Assembly (NCBI GenBank): GCA_017441525.1
Contig: JAFRXJ010000049.1
Span: 1 to 50,469 of the forward strand
Direction of reading: 5' to 3'
DNA: 50,469 bases
DNA from: Acholeplasmatales bacterium
Lineage (GTDB): Bacteria > Bacillota_I > Bacilli_A > Acholeplasmatales > Anaeroplasmataceae
Within the stretch, counting starts at the first letter, position 1. Each line of letters starts with the position of its first letter. A program made the position numbers and the translations under genes. Under the pieces are notes generated by a model. The model was not told where the DNA came from. It saw only the letters and a list, made by a program, of their open reading frames with translations, and did not search any database. This document shows positions 7,868 through 14,931 of the stretch, piece after piece.

Positions 7868-8473
7868 ATGAGTGAATTAAATATTGTATTATATGGTGAT
7901 TCCAATACTTATGGATATTCGCCAGAGGGGCCTAGATATGTAAATAGATATGGTCAAATATTAAAACAATCTTTAGGATATAATTATAAAGTGTTTGAAG
8001 AAGGAGTAGTTGGAAGAACTACAATATATGATGATTATAGAGAGGGAAGAAAAGGAATAGATACTATTGATAATGAATTATCAAAATATCATAAAATAGA
8101 TTTATTAGTTGTAATGCTTGGGACAAATGATTATAAAATTAAAAATGCTAGATTACATAGTGAATTAGAATATGGAATGAACGCATTAGTAGATAAAATT
8201 AAATCATTTAGAAATATTGATAAGGTATTATTAGTATCACCAATACTTTTGGCAGATAATATTGAGACACTAGATCCTGAATTTGATCATCATTCATATA
8301 ATTTATCTATAAATGCTTCAAACATTTATAAATCAATAGCTAAAAGAAATAAACTTTTATTCTTTGATGCTAAAACAGTTGCTTATGCTGGAATTGATGG
8401 TGAACATCTAACTGAAGATAGTCATATATCTCTTGGAAATGCATTAGCTAATTTCATTATTGATAATGTATAA
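7868..8473 (+). CDS. SGNH/GDSL-type hydrolase
   Basis: A 201-residue serine hydrolase of the SGNH superfamily. Block I is YGDSNTYG with the nucleophile at about S12, block II Gly lies in EEGVVGR, block III is GTND (85-88) and the catalytic Asp/His pair is in DGEHL (D177, H180). No signal peptide is seen, so it should act in the cytoplasm. The ATG at 7868 is chosen because GAGGTGAT precedes it. It sits 20 bp after the cystathionine-family enzyme in the same operon. The substrate is unknown; removal of an acyl group from a small metabolite such as an O- or N-acetylated sulfur amino acid would fit the context but is a guess. Confidence 0.85.
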   Translation: MSELNIVLYGDSNTYGYSPEGPRYVNRYGQILKQSLGYNYKVFEEGVVGRTTIYDDYREGRKGIDTIDNELSKYHKIDLLVVMLGTNDYKIKNARLHSELEYGMNALVDKIKSFRNIDKVLLVSPILLADNIETLDPEFDHHSYNLSINASNIYKSIAKRNKLLFFDAKTVAYAGIDGEHLTEDSHISLGNALANFIIDNV

Positions 8474-8487
8474 TCAAGGAGGTATTT

Positions 8488-9675
8488 ATGGCAAAATATA
8501 ATTTTGATGAAATCATAGATAGAAGAAATACTAATTCTTTGAAATGGGATTATGCTAAAAAAAGAGGCAAACCAGAAGATGTTATACCTCTTTGGGTTGC
8601 AAATATGGATTTTAGATGTCCTAAAGAGATTAGTGATGCAATAATATCTAAAGCTAATCATGGTATCTTTGGATATTCTGAACCATTAGATTCATATTTT
8701 GATGTATTAACTAATTGGATTAATAATCATTATCGTTATAATCCTGATAAAAATAAGTTTTTATTAGTACCTGGTATAGTATTTGGAATATATCAATCAA
8801 TAAAAGCATTAACTAAAGAAGGTGACTCTATATTAATTAGTCAACCAGTATATTATCCATTTAAAGAATCTATTATTGATACTAATAGAAAGCTTGTTGT
8901 TTCTAATTTAGTTAATAATAATTTGCATTATGAATTTGATTTTAATGATTTTGAACAAAAAATAATAGATAATAATGTCAAAGTATACCTACTTTGTAAT
9001 CCTCATAATCCTGTTGGTAGAGTATGGACATATGAAGAATTATTAAAAATAAAAGAAATAACATTAAAACATAATGTGATAGTTATTTCTGATGAAATTC
9101 ATGCTGATTTTATATATTCAAATTATAAATTCACATCTTACGCAACCCTAGGAGATGATGCAGTTAATAATTCAATTATTTGTATTGCGCCATCTAAAAC
9201 ATTTAATTTAGCGGGACTTCATAATGGTAATTTATATATTAAAAATGATAATTTAAGAAGAAAAGTAAGAAGAAGTATTTTTGATACTGGATATAGCCAA
9301 TCAAATATTATGGGGATTATAGCTGCTGAGGCAGCATATAAATATGGAGAGAATTGGCATAAAGAATTACTTAAATATTTAGAATCTAATTTATCATTTG
9401 TAAGAGATTATATTAAAAATAAATTACCAAAAATTAAACTAATAGAACCTGAAGGAACGTATTTAATTTGGTTAGATTTTTCTGATCTTAGTATTAGTGA
9501 TGAAAAGTTAAATGATATTATTCTAAATAAAGCTAAATTATGGCTTGATCCAGGTAATATTTTTGGAGATGTAGGTAAATTATTTGAAAGAATTAATATA
9601 GCATGTCCAAAATCATTATTAGAAAAATCATTAAATAATTTATATAAAACATTTAAAGAAGAAGGTATTATTTAA
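8488..9675 (+). CDS. PatB/MalY-type aminotransferase-fold C-S lyase (cystathionine beta-lyase)
   Basis: PLP enzyme of fold type I in the MalY/PatB branch. The start FDEIIDRRNTNSLKWD and PLWVANMDF are typical of this branch, as are NPHNPVGR, SDEIHADF and the PLP lysine in APSKTFNLAG (about K237). Known members split cystathionine to homocysteine, pyruvate and ammonia, or act as cysteine desulfhydrases. Length of 395 residues is normal. AAGGAGG lies 5 nt before the ATG. Together with the cystathionine-family enzyme two genes upstream it can form a two-step sulfur transfer route. Direction of flux, and hence whether this operon makes methionine precursors or breaks down cysteine, cannot be read from sequence. 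Confidence 0.88.
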   Translation: MAKYNFDEIIDRRNTNSLKWDYAKKRGKPEDVIPLWVANMDFRCPKEISDAIISKANHGIFGYSEPLDSYFDVLTNWINNHYRYNPDKNKFLLVPGIVFGIYQSIKALTKEGDSILISQPVYYPFKESIIDTNRKLVVSNLVNNNLHYEFDFNDFEQKIIDNNVKVYLLCNPHNPVGRVWTYEELLKIKEITLKHNVIVISDEIHADFIYSNYKFTSYATLGDDAVNNSIICIAPSKTFNLAGLHNGNLYIKNDNLRRKVRRSIFDTGYSQSNIMGIIAAEAAYKYGENWHKELLKYLESNLSFVRDYIKNKLPKIKLIEPEGTYLIWLDFSDLSISDEKLNDIILNKAKLWLDPGNIFGDVGKLFERINIACPKSLLEKSLNNLYKTFKEEGII

Positions 9676-10151
9676 TGAATGTTATAAAATATAATTTTGA
9701 GCCAAATTTAAAAAAATCATTCATTGAAATGAATGAATATTGGATTAAAAAAGATTATTTTTTAGAGGATGAAGATAGAAGAGTATTGTCATCTATTGAT
9801 GATTCTGTGAAAAATGGTGCAATAATCTATTTTGTTATGTATAATAATATACCTATCTCAACTTTATGTTTAACTCCACTTGGAAATAGTGTATATGAAT
9901 TAGTAAAGTTTGCTACAAGAGAGGGATATTATAATCTTGGAGCTGGGAAAATGCTTTTAGAATATGCGATAAATGATATAAGAACAATTGCAAGAAAAAT
10001 CATTATTGCAACAAATAAAAAGTGCTATTCGGCTATACATTTATACAAGAAGTTTGGATTTGTTGAATTTAATTCAAATAATACATTCGGATTTTCATCA
10101 AATAGAGTGGATATTTGTTTTGAGCTTGTCTTAAATGAAAATTTAATATAA
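9675..10151 (+). CDS. GNAT family N-acetyltransferase
   Basis: A 158-residue acetyl-CoA-dependent acetyltransferase. The acetyl-CoA loop is seen in GYYNLGAGKMLLEYAI, followed by strand KIIIATN and the C-terminal AIHLYKKFGF motif, all typical of GNAT. The start overlaps the lyase stop codon (TAATG), so it is translationally coupled and is the last gene of the sulfur operon. The terminator follows immediately. The acceptor substrate is unknown; acetylation of an amino acid such as cysteine, or the opposite step to the upstream SGNH hydrolase, is only a context-based idea. Confidence 0.82.
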   Translation: MNVIKYNFEPNLKKSFIEMNEYWIKKDYFLEDEDRRVLSSIDDSVKNGAIIYFVMYNNIPISTLCLTPLGNSVYELVKFATREGYYNLGAGKMLLEYAINDIRTIARKIIIATNKKCYSAIHLYKKFGFVEFNSNNTFGFSSNRVDICFELVLNENLI

Positions 10152-10152
10152 A

Positions 10153-10177
10153 AAAGGGAAAATTAATTTTTCCCTTT
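10153..10177. terminator. Bidirectional terminator ending the sulfur operon
   Basis: AAAGGGAAAA (10153-10162) pairs with TTTTCCCTTT (10168-10177); both flanks provide the A/T tract, so it serves the convergent acyltransferase gene too. Confidence 0.85.
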
Positions 10178-10984
10178 CTTTGTTTTTCTTGGTATTGGTG
10201 TTTCATTTCTATTACCATTTTCATCGTAATAATAATCACTATTTTTAATGAAATAATCAGATATTATCTTTTGGATATCATCTCTTGCTTTATCTAAAGA
10301 TAATCTCTTATTACCTAAATCTTCCATATAATAAGGTTCTAGGATATTATAATGAATACATGGTTTATTTTTTCTAAATAATTTATATAATCCTTTTGGC
10401 TTATGGAATGTAATAACCATTGGGATTATTTTTTTATTTGAATTATATGCATAATGGAAAGCGCCAGAAAGAAGTGGTCTAATATGATCACAATAAGGTA
10501 TTAATGCGGCTTCTGGATAGAACATAACATTATATCCTTTTTTTATCATTTCAGGTGTTTCTTTATTAAATCTTCTTAAAAGCTGTGAATCAGTTGGAAT
10601 AGGTACTGCACCACCATCTCTAAAGAATGTTGATACTATTCCAAATCCCATATTAGATTCTAGTGTTGTAACATATACTCTTTTTGTTGGAATAGATGTT
10701 AAGATAATAAATATATCTAATGGGAATGCATGATTACATACCATCATTGATGATTTAATATTCTTTTTATTTTTTTTACCTTTTACTCTTACTCCCCAAA
10801 CAAAGAATTTAGGGAAAAAGAATAAAAATTTACAAATATATACTAATGTTTTGTTCCAAATTTTATACCAAATGCTTTTTCTGTATAGCTTATAATTTGG
10901 CTTTAAATGAACCTCTTTAGGGTGAAAACCATTATCATATGAATGTTCATTTTCGTTTACAGTTTCATTTTGTTTTTCATCCAT
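10163..10984 (-). CDS. PlsC-type 1-acyl-glycerol-phosphate acyltransferase family protein
   Basis: The 273-residue protein has a hydrophobic segment (about 48-68) and the acyltransferase blocks: HX4D in NHAFPLD, block II-like FFRDGGAVPI, and block III FYPEAALIP. Family members transfer an acyl chain to lysophosphatidic acid at the membrane. Block III normally reads FPEG(T/S)R; here the Gly is Ala and the Arg is missing, so substrate or activity may differ. Both ends are hydrophilic and unusual: an acidic, Asn-rich start and a Lys-rich tail ending KTKKGKN. AAGGAGG precedes the start. A second family member lies at 35395-36207 with a more standard block III. Confidence 0.82.
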   Translation of the reverse strand: MDEKQNETVNENEHSYDNGFHPKEVHLKPNYKLYRKSIWYKIWNKTLVYICKFLFFFPKFFVWGVRVKGKKNKKNIKSSMMVCNHAFPLDIFIILTSIPTKRVYVTTLESNMGFGIVSTFFRDGGAVPIPTDSQLLRRFNKETPEMIKKGYNVMFYPEAALIPYCDHIRPLLSGAFHYAYNSNKKIIPMVITFHKPKGLYKLFRKNKPCIHYNILEPYYMEDLGNKRLSLDKARDDIQKIISDYFIKNSDYYYDENGNRNETPIPRKTKKGKN

Positions 10985-11048
10985 ATTTTGGCTTTCCTCC
11001 TTTTGAAAAATATATGTTAATTATACCCATTTTTAATGTTTAATTCAA

Positions 11049-11073
11049 TAGATAATTATGATACAATTATCTA
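11049..11073. promoter_or_regulatory. Inverted repeat over the mnmA promoter region
   Basis: TAGATAATT (11049-11057) and AATTATCTA (11065-11073) are perfect 9-bp arms around a 7-bp centre. A -10-like TACAAT (11062-11067) falls in the right half, so an operator is possible. No clear -35 is seen. Confidence 0.4.
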
Positions 11074-11086
11074 GAGGTGTTGACTT

Positions 11087-12214
11087 ATGAAAGTTATTTT
11101 AGGCCTATCAGGTGGCGTTGATTCAAGCGTTGCGTTAAAATTATTAAAGGATCAAGGCTATGATGTAGAAGCTATGTTCATGAGAAATTGGGATTCTGCA
11201 ACTAATAATGATATATTAGGTAATCCAGATATTGAAAATGACGTTTGTCCTCAAGAAAAGGATTATCAGGATGCAGAAAAGGTTTGTGAACAATTAGGTG
11301 TAAAATTAAATAGAATTGATTTTATAGAAGAATATTGGAATACTGTATTTTCTTATTTTTTAAATGAATATAAGAGTGGTAGAACTCCAAATCCTGATAT
11401 TATGTGCAATAAATATATCAAATTTAATGTCTTCTTAAAGCACGCCTCAACACTAGGTGCTGATTATATAGCTATGGGCCATTATGCTAGAGTAAAGCAT
11501 GATAAGGATATGAGCTATTTACTAAGAGGTGTTGATTCTAATAAAGATCAAACATATTTCTTATGTCAAATCAGCCAAGAACAATTAAGACATGCCTTAT
11601 TCCCTGTTGGCGATTTAACTAAGCCAGAGGTAAGAAAGATAGCTAAAGATGCTAATCTATGGACTGCAGAGAAAAAGGATTCAACAGGTATTTGTTTTAT
11701 AGGTGAAAGAAACTTCCATCAATTTTTAAAGAATTACTTACCTTCTAAGCCAGGTAAAATGGTTACTCTAGATGGTAAAGTAGTTGGTGAACATGATGGA
11801 TTAATGTATTATACAATTGGTCAAAGAAAGGGCCTAGGTATTGGTGGCTCTAAAGAATTTGAAAGTGATGCATGGTTTGTGTGCGGCAAGGATTTAGAAA
11901 AGAATGAATTAATTGTTGGTCAAGGTCACGATAGTATTTATTTAATTTCTAATAATTGTTTTGCATCAAATGTAAACTGGATTTCATATAAGCCAGAAGA
12001 AGGAAAGACATATAGTGCTAAATTTAGATATCGTCAACCTGATAATGATGTAACATTAAAATTCATTGATGATGACCATATTCAAGTATTTTACCCTAAG
12101 GGTGTAAGGGCAGTAACACCAGGTCAAGCAGTAGTAATTTATGATGGTGAAATTTGTCTTGGTGGCGCTATAATAGATGAAGTTTATTATAAGGATGAAA
12201 GAAGAAAATATTAA
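11087..12214 (+). CDS. mnmA: tRNA-specific 2-thiouridylase MnmA
   Basis: MnmA adenylates U34 of tRNA Lys, Glu and Gln and replaces its 2-oxygen with sulfur relayed from a cysteine desulfurase. The 375-residue protein has the PP-loop SGGVDSS (8-14), the first catalytic Cys in NPDIMCNKYIKF (C107), the second in STGICFIGERNF (C203), and the YTIGQRKGLGIGG segment of the central domain. GAGGTG precedes the ATG. It overlaps the next gene by one base (TAATG), so mnmA and recD2 form an operon, a pairing also common in Bacillus relatives. The sulfur donor partner is not in the window. Confidence 0.97.
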   Translation: MKVILGLSGGVDSSVALKLLKDQGYDVEAMFMRNWDSATNNDILGNPDIENDVCPQEKDYQDAEKVCEQLGVKLNRIDFIEEYWNTVFSYFLNEYKSGRTPNPDIMCNKYIKFNVFLKHASTLGADYIAMGHYARVKHDKDMSYLLRGVDSNKDQTYFLCQISQEQLRHALFPVGDLTKPEVRKIAKDANLWTAEKKDSTGICFIGERNFHQFLKNYLPSKPGKMVTLDGKVVGEHDGLMYYTIGQRKGLGIGGSKEFESDAWFVCGKDLEKNELIVGQGHDSIYLISNNCFASNVNWISYKPEEGKTYSAKFRYRQPDNDVTLKFIDDDHIQVFYPKGVRAVTPGQAVVIYDGEICLGGAIIDEVYYKDERRKY

Positions 12215-14487
12215 TGGAAGAAAAAGAGACTATCATTGGAGTAATTGATAATTACATATATGAGTCAAAGGATTCCTTATACAAGGTTTGCGAGCTTATA
12301 CTAGAGGATGAATCTACAGTTATTATTGTAGGTTCTTTTCCACGTCTTGACGAAGGCTTAGCTTACGAATTTCGAGGCTACTTTAAGGAGCACACTAAAT
12401 ATGGAAGACAATTTGTTGTAGAATCATATGCTAAAAGTGATAGCTTTACTAAGGCTGGTCTATTAAATTATTTATCTAGTGGTAAATTTTATGGAATAGG
12501 TCCTAAAATCGCCCTAAATATTATAAATAAGCTAGGCTTAGATTGTATTAAATTAATATTAGAAAATCCTGATAATTTAAATGATATTTCGGGTCTTACA
12601 AAGCCTAAGGCTGAAGCATTATATAATGTTTTAAAAGATAATTATGAATCTGAACAATGCTTTATTCAGTTATATGGCTTCGGTTTAACTTCTAAAATGG
12701 TATCAAGATTATATGATAAATATGGAAATGATGCCGCTAATAAGGTTTTAGAAAACCCATATAGATTAATTGAGGAAGTAGATGGCTTTGGCTTTAAAAA
12801 GAGTGATAATCTAGCCCTAAATTTAGGATTAAAGCCAACTGATATTAAAAGAGTTAAGGCGGCAATTATCTATACTCTAAATTATGTTTGTTATCAAAAT
12901 GGATTTACATATTTAACAAAAGAACAACTAATTAATTCAGCTAAGGGCTTATTAAATAATCCTGATATATTTGACCAAGATTATATAGATGCCCTAGAAG
13001 AATTATTAATGGATAAAAAGCTCATTGAAGAAGATGATAGAATTTATGATGTGATTCTATATAATGCTGAAGTAAGTGTTAAAAATAAAATATTAAAATT
13101 AAATGAAACTAAATCTAAATTTAAAAGAGAAGAAATAAAGGATGCCTTAGCTTATATAAAAGAATTAGTAGATATAGATTATACAGGACTTCAAGAAGAG
13201 GCAATTATTAATTCTTTATCTAATAAATTATCAATTATTACAGGTGGACCAGGTACTGGTAAATCTACAATATTAAGAGGCATATTACTTTGTTATGCAA
13301 AATTATTAGATATATCTTTAACAGATGATGAATTCTCATATAAGGTATGTATGGTTGCCCCAACAGGAAGAGCAGCTAAAAGAATGGCAGATGCAACACA
13401 GCATAAGGCAACAACTATTCATAAAGCTTTAGGATATAATTATAACGAAAGCTTTACAAAAGATGAAAACAATCCAATGACTTGTAGCCTATTAATTGTA
13501 GATGAATCATCTATGCTAGATATAGTACTTGCATCTCAATTATTTAGAGCCCTACCTAATAGATGTCATGTAATATTAATTGGTGATTCAAATCAATTAC
13601 CATCAGTATCTCCAGGCAATGTTTTAGCTGATTTAATGAACACATCAATATTTAAGACAACAAAGCTTACTCAAATAATGAGACAGGCTGCAGATTCTGA
13701 TATTATTTCATTATCTCAAATGGTATTACAAGAGAGAATTAATTATTCAATATTATCAAAGAAAAAAGAAATCTTTTTCTATGATAGAGATACTAAAGAT
13801 TCAGTTGAATTAATATTATCTATCCTAGACAATTTCATATCTAAGGGTGGAGATTTACAAAATCAAATCCAAATACTTGCCCCGATGTATGCCGGTGTAG
13901 CTGGAATAGATGCCTTAAATATGGCAATCCAAGATAGATTCAATCATGATGAAGAAAAGATGATTGTAAGAGAAAATAAATTATTTAAAAGAAATGATAA
14001 GGTCTTACAGCTTAAAAATGATTCTACTTTAGATATCATGAATGGAGATATTGGAAAAATAGTAGATATAGTTAAGATTGATGATAAGGATGCATTACTA
14101 ATCGATTTTGATGGAAGAGTAGTAACATATTATGCATCTGAATTAGATAATTTAACATTAGCTTATGCAATATCAGTTCATAAATCTCAAGGTTCTGAAT
14201 TTGATAATGTAATATTACCAATTTTACCAAGCTATCAAATAATGTTAAGAAAAAAGCTTATTTATACAGCTATAACAAGAGCTAAAAAGAAATTAATAAT
14301 TATCGGTAAAATTGATTCATTAGACAGAAGCATAAGACAATTAGATAATATAAGACAAACATCTTTATATCAAAGAATAGAGAATAAAGATATTAAATTA
14401 GAAAACAAAATATATGATCCTAATATTCCATTTGATACTTTAGGAGAATATGATATGGATGGTATTACACCATATTCATTTATGTAA
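12214..14487 (+). CDS. recD2: RecD2 family ATP-dependent DNA helicase
   Basis: 5'-3' SF1 helicase acting without RecB or RecC, involved in replication-fork maintenance and mismatch or recombination repair in Firmicutes. The 757-residue protein has the RecD2-specific N-terminal OB-like and helix-hairpin region (GIGPKIALNI, GFGFKKSD), Walker A GGPGTGKST (K350), the following APTGRAAKRM, Walker B LLIVDESSML, motif IV/V regions and a late AISVHKSQGSEFD plus YTAITRAKKKL. The N-terminal extension of more than 300 residues before Walker A is what distinguishes RecD2 from short RecD1. It is translationally coupled to mnmA. Confidence 0.94.
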   Translation: MEEKETIIGVIDNYIYESKDSLYKVCELILEDESTVIIVGSFPRLDEGLAYEFRGYFKEHTKYGRQFVVESYAKSDSFTKAGLLNYLSSGKFYGIGPKIALNIINKLGLDCIKLILENPDNLNDISGLTKPKAEALYNVLKDNYESEQCFIQLYGFGLTSKMVSRLYDKYGNDAANKVLENPYRLIEEVDGFGFKKSDNLALNLGLKPTDIKRVKAAIIYTLNYVCYQNGFTYLTKEQLINSAKGLLNNPDIFDQDYIDALEELLMDKKLIEEDDRIYDVILYNAEVSVKNKILKLNETKSKFKREEIKDALAYIKELVDIDYTGLQEEAIINSLSNKLSIITGGPGTGKSTILRGILLCYAKLLDISLTDDEFSYKVCMVAPTGRAAKRMADATQHKATTIHKALGYNYNESFTKDENNPMTCSLLIVDESSMLDIVLASQLFRALPNRCHVILIGDSNQLPSVSPGNVLADLMNTSIFKTTKLTQIMRQAADSDIISLSQMVLQERINYSILSKKKEIFFYDRDTKDSVELILSILDNFISKGGDLQNQIQILAPMYAGVAGIDALNMAIQDRFNHDEEKMIVRENKLFKRNDKVLQLKNDSTLDIMNGDIGKIVDIVKIDDKDALLIDFDGRVVTYYASELDNLTLAYAISVHKSQGSEFDNVILPILPSYQIMLRKKLIYTAITRAKKKLIIIGKIDSLDRSIRQLDNIRQTSLYQRIENKDIKLENKIYDPNIPFDTLGEYDMDGITPYSFM

Positions 14488-14532
14488 AAAAGCCTAATCG
14501 TATAAGCTATAATGCTTTTCAATAGGCTTTTT
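14487..14532. terminator. Long-loop hairpin between recD2 and the XRE gene
   Basis: AAAAAGCCTA (14487-14496) pairs with TAGGCTTTTT (14523-14532). The loop is about 26 nt, and the hairpin contains the last codons of the minus-strand XRE gene; it can act on both strands. Confidence 0.65.
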
Positions 14533-14733
14533 AATTTCTAATATTTCATTTAAATCAATTTCTAAATATCTAGATATAACCTGAAGTAAAATAAATGATG
14601 GTTCCATAATGCCATTTTCTATTTTAGAATATTTAGATTGGCTTATTCCAAGCATCCTAGAAAAATCCTTTTGAGTAATATTTTTTTCAATTCTTTTATA
14701 TTTAATTATAAAAGAAAAATCTTTATATGTCAT
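14494..14733 (-). CDS. Small XRE-family DNA-binding regulator
   Basis: A 79-residue single-domain regulator. The HTH is plain: FIIKYKRIEKNITQKDFSRMLGISQSKYSKIENGIMEPSFILLQVISRYLEI, here summarised as residues about 6-60, with ITQKDFSRMLGIS as the first HTH helices and QSKYSKIENG as recognition helix and turn. I use the ATG at 14733 because AAGGTGGTGAT lies directly before it. There is no toxin partner next door. A perfect 22-bp palindrome lies just upstream of the start, which suggests autoregulation. Confidence 0.85.
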   Translation of the reverse strand: MTYKDFSFIIKYKRIEKNITQKDFSRMLGISQSKYSKIENGIMEPSFILLQVISRYLEIDLNEILEIKKPIEKHYSLYD

Positions 14734-14751
14734 ATCAATCACCACCTTAAT

Positions 14752-14773
14752 TTTAATATATTAATATATTAAA
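14752..14773. promoter_or_regulatory. Perfect 22-bp palindrome upstream of the XRE gene
   Basis: The sequence is self-complementary over 22 bp (half-site TTTAATATATT). It lies about 20 bp upstream of the XRE start, where the -10 region should be. Its core ATATATTAATATAT recurs exactly in the degV promoter spacer (1652-1665) and as 12 of 14 bp in the alaS promoter (14874-14885). Confidence 0.5.
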
Positions 14774-14805
14774 GAGAAGAGGTATTTTTTTTATTTTTTA
14801 GTCCT

Positions 14806-14842
14806 AAAAAGGCCTATTTATTGTAGGAAAAACGGGCTTTTT
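14806..14842. other. Imperfect hairpin between XRE gene and alaS
   Basis: AAAAAG (14806-14811) can pair with CTTTTT (14837-14842), with an extra CC/GG pairing after one mismatch, next to a T run. It lies upstream of the alaS promoter, so it is not an alaS leader; it may be a terminator. Confidence 0.3.
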
Positions 14843-14870
14843 TATCAATATTTATTTTTAATAAAAATAA

Positions 14871-14899
14871 TTGATATTAATATATGAGTTTGATATAAT
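14871..14899 (+). promoter_or_regulatory. Promoter of the alaS operon
   Basis: TTGATA (14871-14876), 17 bp, TATAAT (14894-14899). The leader is short, so no T-box controls this alaS. Confidence 0.75.
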
Positions 14900-14931
14900 A
14901 TTAATGTTATAAATTTGTAGGAGGTATAATT

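Noticed and set aside
14746..14931. Possible T-box for alaS
   Set aside because: The alaS promoter is at 14871-14899, leaving a leader of about 30 nt, and the TGGNACCGCG motif is absent.
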